Below are positions 9,060 through 20,553 of a DNA stretch of 64,000 bases, one piece after another. The stretch comes from Heterobasidion occidentale (Eukaryota; Basidiomycota; Agaricomycetes; Russulales; Bondarzewiaceae). The stretch spans positions 558,001-622,000 of the forward strand of contig JBCAQO010000001.1 in the NCBI GenBank assembly GCA_039111635.1. The letters are read 5' to 3'. A model generated the notes under the pieces. It was given only the letters and a program-made list of their open reading frames with translations. It was not told the origin of the DNA and searched no databases. Positions within the stretch are counted from its first letter, which is position 1. Every line of letters begins with the position of its first letter. A program made the position numbers and the translations under genes.

Positions 9060-11133
9060 TACTGAATATACCTTCTCTTTGCTCAGTGCTTCACGCTGAA
9101 CTCGTCCAGGAGTTCATACGCTTTGCTAGGGATCACGACCATGCTGTCGACAAGAACGACAATGCCTCCCCGCCGTCGTTCTCCTCTCTGGGCTTCAAAC
9201 GCGACGCCGCATCTAGCGCTACTTCGTACTGGTACTCTGATGATTCACACGCTGTCTCCATGGAGGAGGCCCTGTCCTACTACGCAGGCCTTCCTTCTCA
9301 GCCCGCGCTGATCTGCCGCACGGGCAAGGAGCAGTGGTCCCCGCCCAAAGGACCCAGGCCTACCGTCGTCTCAAAGAGCTTTGCGAAGTCTTCGCCCATC
9401 CGATCGTTGAGGTCTGGAATGATGAGTTGGGCTGGAAGGTAGTCAGCATCATGGACGCTCACTAGGTTCATTGAAATCTATATTGTTGTCGGCAGCGTTT
9501 GGGGCGCCCTCGGCGGTGCGCTAGTGCGGTAGCAGCGACAGAAGGCGGGCTATAGCTGCTGCTACTGCTGCGCTGTTGTCACAGTCGTCTCCGTCGTCGT
9601 TGCCGCCGTCATCGCTATCGTCGTTGCTATTATTATCGTTATTGCAGTCTTTATAAAGTTTACTAAATAAAATTTCTAGATTCGTTTCAGACGATGGATG
9701 TCGTTCGTTTCAAGAAAGTCGTCGAGGACGAAGACGTCGAGGACGACGACGACGAAGAGGGCGAGGCTAAGAACCCGGTCGTCGGTCCCGTCACTATCTG
9801 GATTGGCGTCTCCCCCGACACCATCTCCGCTACGGCTGCCCACGGCGCGGCTCAGGACGTCCTCGCTCTTCTCAAGGACTACAAGATCACCGACGTCGAC
9901 GTCGACTTCCGCGAGTCCACCTACGTGCGCGAGGTCGGTCCTCGGCTTCACAGGCCCGTCGGTGACCTAGACCCGCTCGTCGACGTTGTTAGTCCCCTCA
10001 CCCCTGCACTCGGCCTCGGCATCTCTACCAAGGCCAGGCTTGGTGCTCAGGGGACAATGGCCGTCTACATCGCCGAAGGTGGTGACAGCGATAGGCTCTT
10101 GGGACTTACTTGCCGCCACGTCCTCATCTCATCCAAGGACGTCAACTAGACTACGTTTACCACCCCAGTGCGCCTACTAGAGACGTTTTCCTGCTCGGCA
10201 AGAGAGCCTTCAACAACCTCGTCGATTCGATCAAAGTCAGGATCGGTCGTCACGCCATCGCGATAGAGCGCTGGAGGAGTCAGATTGCTGGGTTCGAGCG
10301 TAGGGAGCAGAGCACCGACGCCGCCGATGTTGCGAAGGCTAGGGCCGATCGTGTCGTGACTCAGGGGCTGGTGAACAACGCGGAGGCGGCGACAGACGCA
10401 ACCGGAGAGTTGCTCAACCAGGTCCATCAGGACTAGAAACAGCCCAACAGCTGCGTCCTCGGCCATGTCCTCCGCTCCCCGGCCATCACTCTCGGCGTTG
10501 GGCCTCATCGCTTCACGGAAGATTATGGGATTTTCCAGGTCAACCGCGACAAGCTCGGCGAGGGCTTCCAGGGCAACAAGATAGACCTCGGTGCGTTTTT
10601 GACTATCCGACCAAGGCTGTGTGCTAACCGTTTACATGTTCATATCTAGGAACGAAGCTGGATGCCGACGAGTTCACGCTCAAGTGTTATCCCCGCGCTG
10701 ACGCCGACTGGAAGTTCAGATTCCCCGACGATCTTCTCCTTCCCCTCACGGGCACCATCAGCCCGATATGTGGGACTCGGACGGCAAGCCCTGCTTGTTG
10801 GTGGTCACGAACGGTGACGCCACTGGCACCACCATCGGCCGCGCGAACGGCGTCTTCAGCATCATCCGCGACTACTTCAACGACCCGTCCGTCTACCAGA
10901 CCTCCATGGAGTGGGGGATCATCAACTACGGCAGCAAGCCCGAGGCGTTCTCGAAGCCTGGCGATTCGGGCTCGATCGTCGCCGACATCCGTGGTCGTAT
11001 CGGCGGCATGCTCACCGGTGGCTCTAGCAAGACGGAGTGCCCCGACATGACGTATGCTACGCCGTTCTGGTGGCTCCTCGAGCGCATCCGGGCCAACGGG
11101 TTCCCCAACGCGCACCTCAACGTCGTCGCCTAG
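9060..11133 (+). pseudogene. Trypsin-fold (PA clan) serine peptidase-like protein, decayed
   Basis: The C-terminal half shows a chymotrypsin-like layout: GLTCRHVL (candidate catalytic His) near 10105 and PGDSGSIVAD (candidate catalytic Ser) near 10960. Such proteins are common in Agaricomycete genomes. The order of segments reads well, but the frame is broken repeatedly. A TAG follows SIMDAH at about 9460, before VVRFKKV at 9697; a 235-250 bp intron or insertion could lie here. There is a one-base loss near 10148 (KDVN, then LDYVYHPSAP). A TAG at about 10434 stands where Trp (TGG) fits. A second one-base loss is near 10766 (TISP, then MWDSDGKP). A normal 60-bp intron is present at about 10589-10648. 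The N-terminus is not found; the Helitron end at 8965 lies just upstream. The acidic run DEDVEDDDDEEGE is at 9727-9765. I infer a non-functional gene. Confidence 0.7.
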
Positions 11134-12628
11134 GCATCTCAACGCCAGCAACGACATCGACGGCGTATGCAGTAGGTTCTCGTTCTTCGGATCATCGTAT
11201 CCTCGCCGTGTACAATGTATTCCCCTCCCCGCTCGTCTGTGCCCATCGTTCGTCTATTTTTATGATATCATTTATTGAAAAATCGAGCACTCGTGAGGGT
11301 CGCTCACTAGTAATTTTGCAAAGATACATCACCCCAGATATTCGGCGAGAATTTGTTTGAGGCAATGCGAGCACTGAACGGCGCAAGTGCTTCGCCGGAG
11401 AGCTGGTACTGATGTATTATCTCCGCCTCCATCCCAGATGAACCGATCATATCGATCATACGAGACAGAAGGCCAAGGAGAGATCGTCTCTGCGGACGGG
11501 ATCGTACGCAGCAGGCTGCAGACGCAGACCACAGCAGAACAGAGAACAACAACAGAACGCGTCCGTCCGGTCATGTCTCCATTCTCGGCCTCGACGCACG
11601 CCCCTACAGTTGTGGGCCAGGGTCTCACGCGCTCAAACGGTTCACCATGGCCACACACGCGGCTGCTCTACAGCTAGCCCCTCGCGCGTCGGATCGGATC
11701 GAGGGAGTATCGAGGGGCGGGGGTAAGCGTGCTCATAAAAGACAGTGGCGGTAAAAGACAGACGTGCGGCCGCGGTGCGGACGTACAACGAACAAACAGG
11801 CGGACAGGGGGACAGGCGGGGAGACACGAGTCCGAGAGGCGTACACGGGCATAAAGTCAGAAGAGAGGGGGACGGAAGAAGGAAGAGGGGGGACGGAAGC
11901 AGGAGGAGAAGCCCAGACGCGGACAGTCCACTCGGAAACAAAACGAAAGGAGAACGGGAGCAGGAGGCGGGCGATAGTCGAAGGACGCGAACACGGACAC
12001 GCGTGCCAACAATCCGACATGCGTCGGTGCGCAGGAGGAGCGGAGGAGTGGGGGCAGGGCTGGGAACGCCGAGTGAGAATGTGGACGATGCGTAACGGGC
12101 GCAGTGGTATAAGTACACGATGAAGGGTGTGCCGGAAGCCGAACAGGGCGGGGACACTAGCTAGCTAGGGACGGGGGTGGACTACTTACTGCTTTACTGG
12201 ACTAGTGGACTGCAGGAGTAGAGGTAGAGGAGTGCATAAATAATCGCGGGAGGCCCCAAAAGAACACGGAGGGGTAGAAACGAAGACCGTAGAGCGGAAA
12301 ACCCGAAGAAGAACGTGGAGCGTGGAACGAGGGACGAAGAACGAAATTAAAAGAAGAGCGTGGAACGAAGCGAAGGAGGGTATGCACAAGTTGGCAAGAC
12401 GAATAAAAAGATGCATATATGCGCGCGCGGGAGGCGCGAGCATTCTATGACGACGGCCAACGGGCACGGTACCGTACATACATACATGCACACGCTGCAA
12501 GACATTCAACGATCGTCGATCAGCGCCCTCCAACGAAAGAAAACCGACGAGCCTCACCGAGTAAAACCCGCCACGATACACCGTTGTACAACACAACACG
12601 CCTCCGCACGCACGCGCACTGACGGCAC
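11134..12628. other. Long non-coding stretch
   Basis: No family or exon series is recognisable on either strand. The plus strand of about 11740-12050 is purine-rich (runs of GGAGG, GACGG, GAAGG). Overlapping open frames here have no consistent codon pattern. It separates the plus-strand protease pseudogene from a minus-strand gene, so both 3' ends face it. Confidence 0.5.
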
Positions 12629-14883
12629 TCACGCGACCCCCACCCTCCCCCTGCCCCTCACACCCTCCAAACTCCTCCTCCCCCCCTTCCCAGCCTCCCC
12701 CTTCCCCTCCGCCCCTCCCCCAGCACCCGCCCCCGCCTTCGCAACCACCGGCGCCGACGCCCGCTTCCTCCTCCTAGCCTCGACGTACTCCCCCACATCG
12801 CAGTCCCCAAAGCCCGGCGGCAGCACGTTATACGGCGGGCCGTACGGCTGCGTCCGCGGCGGCGGCGGCGGCGCCTGCTGTGGCGCGTGCGCGTGCCCGT
12901 GGTGCAGCCCGTGGTGGTGGACGTGCGCGAGCGCGTGTAGTGGTGATGGGGGGTGCGGGATCTGCGCGAGGAGCGCGGAGAGGCGCCGGTGGGGCGGCGA
13001 GCGCGGGGCTTTGGGGGGTGCTGCCGTGGGTGCTGCGGGTGCTGCCGTGGGTGCTGCGGACGCAGGTGCGGAGGGCAGGGGGACCGTCGTGCGCCCCGGC
13101 GAGGCGATCGCGGTCGGAGGCACACTGGGGCCCGCAGCCGGCAGCGATGTCTTCGCGTTCGCGCTTTCACGCTCTGTCCGGCCCTCGTCAGCCCACGAAG
13201 AAAAAAAAAACCCCTCAGCGACAGAATGACGCACCTCGTTCAGAAACCGTCCGCGCGCGCCGCAGCCTCCACGCGAACCTCCCGCGCTCGCGCGCGCTCT
13301 CGCCCGCCCCCACCTTGCCGAGGTCCCGTCCGCCCCCGTCCGCCCGGTGCCCGCTGAACGTCGCCGAGCGCCGCACCTCCGCCTGCTCCCTCTCCCGCTC
13401 CCGCCCATGCCCCCGCTCATGCTCGTGATCCTGATCCACCGACCGCCGCTTCCCCGCCACCCGCTCACCAAGCTCCGACACCCCTCCCTCGCCATGCTCA
13501 TGCTCCCGCTCCCGCTCCCCACTCACCGCCGTCGTCCCCGTGCCCACCGTACCCGCCGACCCGGCACTCGACGGCCGCTTGCGCCACGGGCGCGCGAGGC
13601 GCATGCTCAGCGCGCGCGCGCGCGAGCGCGAGCGCTCCCTTGCCTCCGCCGCGCGCTCTGCTCCGGTCTGGTGCTGCTGCGCGGGCACGGGAGCGGTGGC
13701 GGGCGCGGAGCTGCTCGCGAGCGTCTCGTCTGAGGAGTGCGCGGACGCGGAGGACGCGGGGCTGCGGGGCGGGGGCGAGAGGGGCAGTGGCAGTGGCAGT
13801 GGCGGGAGCGGCGGTGGCGGCGGCGGCGCGACGTGGGTCGTGCTCGAAGACGAGGAGGCGCCGTTGCCGGCGCCGGGCTCGTGGAAGGAGACGTGGCGCG
13901 CTGGGGAGGTCGGTTTGGACTTTGGCTTGGACATCCATCGCGAGCGCGGTTTTGGTTTGGGCGGGGGCGGGGGGGGGGAGAGGGAGGCGGGGTGGTGGCT
14001 CTGTGAGTGCGCGCGAGTGCTGCGGTGGCGGGGTGGCGGCGGGGAGGGATTTGAGGGCGGGGGCGGGGTGGTGGTGATGGTGGGGAGCGGGAGGGGGGCG
14101 GTGTGCGCGTGCTGTGGGAGGGCTCGCCTGCGGTGTTTCGGCGGACGGGCGGGTTTGACGAGGGCGCGGGTCGGGGGTGGAGGCGGGAGCGGCTTGGGGA
14201 AGGGCAGGAGCCACGTGCCGACGCTCTAGATCGGGATCGGGATTGCGAGGGCGATTCGCGGTAAGCGCGGGCTCGGGTAGGGGAAGAAGGAGGGGGCACG
14301 AAGGGGCACGTACGATGAGGTAGCCCGTGTAGCCGAGGACGCGGGCGGCGGCGGCGAGGAGGAAGGAGAGGTCGTAGTAGACGCGCGCGCTGTCGGGCAT
14401 GCGCGCGGCGTCCTGCGCGGCGGATGGGGACGCGCAGGCGGAGTGGAGGCGAAAGACGAAGGCGAGGCGGATGTCGATGCGGGCGGAGACCTGGCGGAGG
14501 ATGCGGGCGTGCTCGGCCTTGCACGCGTCGATGTAGGAGCGGGCGCGGTCGTCGTCCCCGCCGGAGGCTTTTCCGTCGACTATGGTGCGGAGGGCGGGGG
14601 CGTCGAGGTGGAGGGCGGTGTAGTGGAGGTAGAGGACGAGGACGGAGCAGGAGAAGAAGGTGCAGATGGTGAAGCAGGCCAGCTTGGCGGCGGCGGTGGG
14701 GGTGCGGGTGCTGGGGGATGTGTGTGTGCACGGTCGTGGATCGTGGCCCCGCGCGGGCTGTAGAAGAAAGCAGGGTTGTTAGCGGGACGGCGGGCGGGGC
14801 TTGGGGTCGGCCAGGTGTCGGCAGCGGGCGCGGGTGGGCGGTGCGAAGGCAAAGAAACGAAGGCGGGTGGAAGGAGAGGCCAT
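12629..14883 (-). CDS. Proline-rich membrane protein of unknown function
   Basis: A minus-strand multi-exon gene. A clear exon from about 14759 to 14311 follows a good acceptor (CTAAC branch site, then TTCTTCTACAG). It encodes a hydrophobic helix (AKLACFTICTFFSCSVLVLYL), then a polar segment and YYDLSFLLAAAARVLGYTG. After an intron of about 75 bp the next exon opens with VGTWLLPFPKPLPPPPPTRA. It continues in one frame for about 310 codons of Pro/Ser/Arg-rich sequence, including RHVSFHEPGAGNG and a poly-Pro run, to DLGK at about 13309. A further intron leads to an exon ending at 12629, with His-rich and poly-Pro segments and PGFGDCDVGEYVEARRRKR. I predict two membrane helices near the N-terminus and a long disordered cytosolic tail. 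The N-terminal exon is uncertain: an ATG at 14883 with a TATATA box at 14902-14907 is one candidate. GC content is very high, which inflates open frames on the other strand. No function is assigned. Confidence 0.6.
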
Positions 14884-16607
14884 GATCACAGCGAGCGTCT
14901 GTATATACGCCCAGAATCAGGCCACAACCCGTCGCACTCGGGCCATCCACTTTGTCTCGTCCGCGTAAGCACCCTGACTCGCCCCACGCGTCTGTGGCGC
15001 ACGCCCGGCGCCTTTCCTCCCCCCCTCCCCAGTCCGAGTCCGGTACTCCGTCTTCCTCTCCGCCTCTCTCGCTCTGCCCACCCGTGCCCGCCGGTTCGCC
15101 GGCCACACCTCCAAATATACCCAACCCAAGTCCCATCGTCGTCCCCTCAGGGCGCTTTTTTCCATCGCTGAATAGTCCGCATGCCCATCTGAGCGGCATC
15201 GCGACGCGGGCCACGTCATGCCCGCCCGCCCTCCCGAGAGCGAGCCTGCCCTGCCTGCCCCCACGACGCGGGCCTGATCACTCGCACCCGGATCACCCCA
15301 TCATCATTTGCCATCGCCCCAGCCGCGCGCCCACCCGGGCCTGCATAAACTCATGCGCACGCTTTTGTAAATCCCGGCTCTCGCCCGCCGCGCTTGATAC
15401 CTACCATATGAGCACGACACCGGCCGTGGACCGTGGCCAGGCGCACGTCCGTCGCACGCGCCACACAAGTGTCTCCCGTGTCTCCCGTGTCTCCCGCATA
15501 TATCTCCTCGCGTCTCCTCGTGTCCCCTAAGCAAGTCGCAGCAGAGACAGACAGACACCTTATCTAGTCTCCCAAAGGCAGCATATTATAGACACCTGCC
15601 TGTCACTTGGTACACACACGCCATACTAACAGTAGCCAACTGAGCTGGTCCCCCTTCATCGGACGGCGCCCTCCGGGTTTGTCGTCCGCGCTCGTGTCAT
15701 GGCGCACACACACATACACACACGCGCCCGCGCGCCCTCTCCTCATACTTGCGCGCCCCCCCTCGCAGCGCATCCGTCCCAGTAGCACACACTCCATGCT
15801 CAGTGCACACACGACCCGATCACGAGCCCCGCCTCCCATCCTGACCGACACGCTCTTACACGTCCAATCCCCGACGTCAAATCTCGAGATCTCGAGATCC
15901 CCCCCGACGGACGCCGTGACGCCACGTCGCTTACGAGCCTGAATCTGCCTGAAATCCTTGCTCGACGCGAAATTTCGCACCTCCAGTCGTCGGCACCCGA
16001 CGTCGCGCGCGCGCACGCACGAAAAATGCACCTCGAAAAAAAAAAAGGTGGAAAATGTAAGACTCTATTTCGCCTGGAGCGCTCCACCGGTACACAGCGC
16101 ACAACACACCGCATATAAGGAAAAGCCCCTCACAGACCAAAAAAAACCCTCCCCGGCCTGACAAACAATCCGAGGCCGAAGCCAGGCGACGTAGAGAATC
16201 AGACGTCGATAAAAAGGCGAGAAGGCGAGAAGGCGAGAAGAAAACCGCAAGTACCACGTCCGTCGCTGGAGATGGGATCGATCGACTCGGAGAGTGAAAT
16301 GAAATGAAAAAATAAAGATAAAAAGTGAGTCTCGGGATCGTCTATCGTGCTCGACCGCCATCTATGTCTGTATCTGGTGTCTGTATCTGTATCTGTATCT
16401 GTATCTGTATGGGTCGTCGATCGAGGTGTTGAATGGAAAGAAATATCGCGCAGTTCTGTAAAATATCGGGGGGCATGGGTCGAAGGGAGCGGGCACGGGA
16501 GTTGGACGCGACGGGGTCGTCGTTCTATGGAAAGGGAAACTCTAGGATAGGGATGATATGATACGAGGCGGAGCTGCGATGCGATGCGAGGGCGGCGGCG
16601 CGAGCGT
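14884..16607. other. Intergenic region, mostly featureless
   Basis: Upstream of the membrane protein gene and downstream of the CPL1-like gene. It contains simple repeats (ACAC near 15700, CTGTAT at 16381-16410, TCTCCCGTG near 15473) and short purine or pyrimidine runs. No exon series or known family is seen. Confidence 0.5.
16381..16410. repeat. CTGTAT microsatellite, five copies
   Basis: Five exact copies of the hexamer CTGTAT; the same hexamer appears imperfectly just upstream. Confidence 0.85.
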
Positions 16608-17460
16608 CTAGGCACGGACGCAGGACGCGCCGTCCTCGCCGACCTTGTACCCGACCTCGCAGTTGTTGACCTCGCAGCGCCCAACGACGCACGAAACCGC
16701 CGACGCGTACAGGATCGCCATGCAGTTGTGCCTGCGCGCCGCGACAAAATAAAGACCCACGAAAAAAAACCACGAAAAAAGAAGAGAGAAAAATCCCGTC
16801 AGCGCTGTTCTTATTTGCCAAGCGAACGACGCGAGCACTCACGCCTCGTCCACGATCCCGCACCCGCCGCAGCTCTCCAGGTCCGAGCGGAAGTCGACGC
16901 ACTCAAAGCCGTGCTTCAGCACTCCTGCAGCTCGCCCGCTCCCTCTTTGGCGGCCGAGGCGACGACGGGGCACACGGACAGCGCGGCGGGGCACAGCGCG
17001 CGCGAGACGGCGTCAAAGTAACCTCTGCTGCGTCGGCGTCGGAGCGCTTCAAAAGACGCTTGGATGGGGCCGGCGCGGGCACGGGGGCGCGCTTGGAGGG
17101 CTGCGGGTGCGCGAGGACTCGAAGGTCGCACGCTTGGAGGGCTGGGGCGCGCGTTTGGAGGGCTGCGGGTGCGGGGCGCGCTTGGAGGGCTGCGGGTGGG
17201 GCGCGCGGGGCTCGACGGGCTGGGGGGCAAGGGGGGATGAGAATCGTGGAATGGGTGAGGGGTTGGAAGCGGACAGGGGAGGGGGGACAGGAGAGGGGGA
17301 CGTACAGCGCGCTTGGAGGGGAATGACCGAGCGGCGGCCGCACGCTTGGAGGGCGCAGGGGCGCGGGCCTGGACGCCGTACCCAGCACTGGAGCGTTAGG
17401 GACGGCGGTGACGGCCGTGCAGAGGGCAGCGAGGAGCGAGAGGGCGATAGTAGCGCGCAT
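16608..17460 (-). pseudogene. CPL1-like cysteine-rich secreted protein, frameshifted
   Basis: The start at 17460 gives a good signal peptide (MRATIALSLLAALCTAVTA). A linker of PSKRAP repeats follows, after a probable intron at about 17228-17307 (GTACGT..CAG). The Cys-rich region has ALCPAALSVCPV, then GFECVDFRSDLESCGGCGI, then, across a 111-bp intron (16732-16842), NCMAILYASAVSCVVGRCEV and a final Cys. The CP..CP, ECVD, ESCGGC and VSC..G.C pattern is that of the CPL1-like domain of basidiomycete secreted proteins related to Cryptococcus Cpl1. The frame does not hold: the PSKRAP repeats change frame near 17125, there is another shift near 17030 (after KRSDADAA), and a third near 16912 (between ELQEC and KHGFECVD). 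Each is explained by one missing or extra base. It could be a pseudogene or an intact gene with consensus errors. Confidence 0.65.
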
Positions 17461-18866
17461 GGTCGAAAACTGCGAGGTCTAGGGGTAAGCGGGTCTACTC
17501 GTGCGAGATAGCTGTGCCGTGTACGATCTCTTGTGATGGCGAGAGCGCGAGAGGCCGTGTGATAGGGTGTCGAGGGGGGAGGCGGTGGTGATGGTGGTGG
17601 GAGAAGAGAGAGAAAGGGAGGGAAGGAGGGGAGGGGCGGGAGAAAAAGAGACGGCTGTGGAGCGAGCGGTTAAAAGCCAAGAGGGCTCGCATCGCTTGGC
17701 GGGCGAACTGAACTGGGTCGCGGAGCAGCGCGAGTGAGTCCGCCCGCGTTTGGGCCTCGACTGTGCCGTGATCTGTTCTCCCGCCGCCGTCGCCGACCCC
17801 CGATTCGGTTCCGCCGCCGCTCCTCAGCCAGTCCTCAGCCCCCCTGTTCGCTCGCATCGCACTCGCAGACTCCTGTCCTCGATCGCCCGGTGCCACCGTG
17901 CCTCCCCTGTCGCAGGTTCAAAAATGCAGACCTGGCCTCGGCCCTCCGCCGCGCACACACGCCTCTCTTGTTCGCCCCCCTCCATTCCTCTCCATTCATT
18001 CCTCATTCTTTGCGCTCAACAAGGCCCCGAGCGCTTCGGCCGCACTCGAGACAATGGGCTCGGAGGATTAGCAGGCGGGTCAGCGTGGTGGTGGCGCGCA
18101 ATGACGTCGTCTGGAAGCTTCTTCTGTTAATTGCATGCTTCCCGATAAGGACATCCGCATCCCCTTCGGTCGCAAGCAAGCGCGTCTCGCTGCTCGCAAC
18201 AAAGCTCATATGCCTCCGGAGAGCGTCTGCACCCACACACGCATGTCTGACGATACCACAGCGCACCGAACACCGTCTGTTCGCTTACCGGCGTCAGTAG
18301 CAGCCCACTCCAGCCGCTTCGCGCGATAAGCAGTGCGATGTCAGTGCGATGTCGTGGACGTTAGCCGACGGTGCACACTCGCCGCGCCTCGAGATCCTAT
18401 CACGATCAGCACGCCAACGTCTGCCAACGTCTGCCAACGTAACGCAGTCGCAACGCGCTGCAGAACGGTTCGAAGATGCTTGGAGCATTTGACAGATGAT
18501 ACGACGTAGATCAAGTGTTTCAGCGCCCGTGTCCCGGGCGACGCGATCAGTGCTCGTCGCTTCAGACCTCATTAATCGACCATGTCGCCATCAACAGAAG
18601 CCGTAGTTAGGAAGTGCGGTGGCAGTGGGCGATAGTTCTTCGAAGCGCTTCCGTCAGTCGTCGTTGACTGCGGCAGTGAGAGGATCTCTTTATGTTACGT
18701 TTACGGGGCTGATCCATCACACGATGTACGTTTGCCCACCGTGAGGAGCATGCTATTGCTGTATGATCCAAGTCCACAAGATATGTGGTAAACATAGATG
18801 CAGAGGTAAGAAAAGAACGAACGTGTGCTGATATGATAGAACGAACACAGGACAAAGACATCATCA
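17461..18866. other. Intergenic region, no gene recognised
   Basis: Lies between the 5' end of the CPL1-like gene and the 3' end of a DUF6593 gene, so it should hold the promoter of the former. A purine-rich stretch is at 17575-17650. A short CTGCCAACGT direct repeat is near 18418-18440. No exon series or known family was found. Confidence 0.5.
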
Positions 18867-19629
18867 TCAGGACTTCACAGGCAAGGGCAGCGATCGCCGG
18901 TCTCTCCGCTTTCTCTCAACGAGGAGGTAGCTCACTGAAGCGAGACACGGAAATAGCGATCAGCGTGGCCGCTCGGAATGAAAGGCTAGACAGGCACGCA
19001 CTGATCAGTCGGTCCATGGATTCGGTCGCTTCGGGCTTGACCTCGAGAAAGGCGTGCCGCGACATGCGGAGGACGAAGAAGTGCCGGCGGTGCTTGTGAA
19101 AGTCGGCGATCGGCGCTTTCTGATCGCCATCGGCGCGCACGAGCTGCAGCAGCAGGAGCGCGATCAAGACCGACGACCGTGAGCGGCGTCGTAGAGCGGC
19201 CACGCTAGACTCACCTGGAGCTGGCGGCGGTGGCTCTTCCAGCGATATTCCACGCCCTCGCCATCGTCGAACGTTCCGCCGCTGTACAGAGCGCCGCTCG
19301 ACTTCGATACGCACCGTTTCGTAAAATGACGAGGGCACGCACCGCTTCGCATCGTCCCATTTTAGAAACTCGTCCGCGTCCACCCACTGCCCCTTCTCGC
19401 CGCCGAAGCGCACCTTCGCGCCCTCGCCGGCGCGGCGCTGGATCTCCGCGATGAGCGCGAGCTCGCGGGACTCCTTGTCGAGCTTGAACACCTTGGTGAC
19501 GTCCGGGTGCCAGAAGCGCGTCACGACCTCGTAGTAGAGCGCGTCGTCCTCGACCGCGATCGTCGTGTTGCGCAGGCTGTTCGTCGTGAACACCATCCGG
19601 TGCGGGGCGGGCTTCGTGGGCGCGGGCAT
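18867..19629 (-). CDS. DUF6593 domain protein
   Basis: Four exons (19343-19629, 19215-19296, 19002-19143, 18867-18934) join into exactly 193 codons with introns of 46, 71 and 67 bp. The 192-residue product has the DUF6593 order: TTNSLRNTTIAVEDDALYYEV; AEIQRR..VRFGG; GTFDDGEGVEYRWKSH; LEVKPEATESMDRLI; and the closing LVERKRRDRR. The family is small, soluble-looking and greatly expanded in Agaricomycetes; its function is unknown. No frame break is needed here. It is distantly related to the four-gene cluster at 25.2-29.1 kb. Confidence 0.85.
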
Positions 19630-20553
19630 CGTGTGGGGAGCTTGTCGGATGGGCTTGGGTGTTGGGTAGAGAGACGCTCGCAGGTCTGTCAGAGAGATTC
19701 GGCTCGGTGATTACGAAAATCAGTGGGACGTGATACGATAGTGAGGTGGAGAGGGGGCACGGATGCGTCGAGGACAGTTAAACAGCCACGCCCGGTTTAA
19801 ATCTGGTCGGCGTACTCAGACCACCCGCGCACCGTCCGCAAGCCAGTCGCATCATAGGTCCCGAATGACGCGCGGGCCGTGCCTCTACCACAACGCGGGT
19901 GCGAGAACTGCGGCAGAAGGAGAGCGATTCTCCCAGGGTGCGACCGGACCCAGTGTGCCCGCCCGCAGCCATGAGTATTACGGCACTCTGCGCGCGGAAG
20001 GCTTGGGTGCCCAGCTGCTCTATTTGGATTCTGCGGTGGGAGCATGAGAGCGGAGGCGGTTCGGGGAGGGGCGCGAGGGCCTAGGCTGTCAAAGTGCGAG
20101 ACGTGGTTGGGTGCAGATGGCGAGCGTGCATGGGAAAGCGTTCATCAAAAAGACAAGTCGGACAGGAGCGTGCTATCGGCGTGTGCCAACGAAACGGTTC
20201 AGGAGATGCTAGTTCCTGTTCGAAGCGAGTAAGATCAGGACGGCTCGTGGTACGTACATAGATGTGAATTCTGCTGAGTTCGAGAGGGTCGACATCGCCC
20301 AAGGTGACTCGAGCAAGCTTTTTAAGAGAAGACCAATAGATAAACGACTTTTGACTGTGAACAAGGGCAACGTCAAAGAAAGTTTCGATATCTGCAGACA
20401 GAAGGTAAGTTATATGGACGTCGGCGGCGGCCGCATCATGACTCGAGCAAAACAACGCGTCTGCACGTGCCCGGCACGCCTCCTCTCGCGTCCGACACGA
20501 CGAGCCCAAAACAATCCCCGCCGCTGGATGTACAGACATCACCCCTCCTCGCT
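19630..20553. other. Shared upstream region of DUF6593 gene and EXO5
   Basis: The two genes are divergent, so this 0.92-kb interval should contain both promoters. No TATA box stands out near either start. I see no coding exon, although a short 5' exon of EXO5 could lie at 20260-20420, where a GTAAGT occurs at 20405. Confidence 0.4.

Noticed and set aside
11387..12632. Frames of 95-170 codons on both strands
   Set aside because: Low-complexity, Arg/Gly- or Ser/Leu-rich translations from purine-biased DNA; no splice logic or family.
13498..15214. Long minus and plus frames (up to 535 codons) in the GC-rich region
   Set aside because: Out of frame with the membrane-protein exons; stops are rare in GC-rich DNA, so length alone is not evidence.
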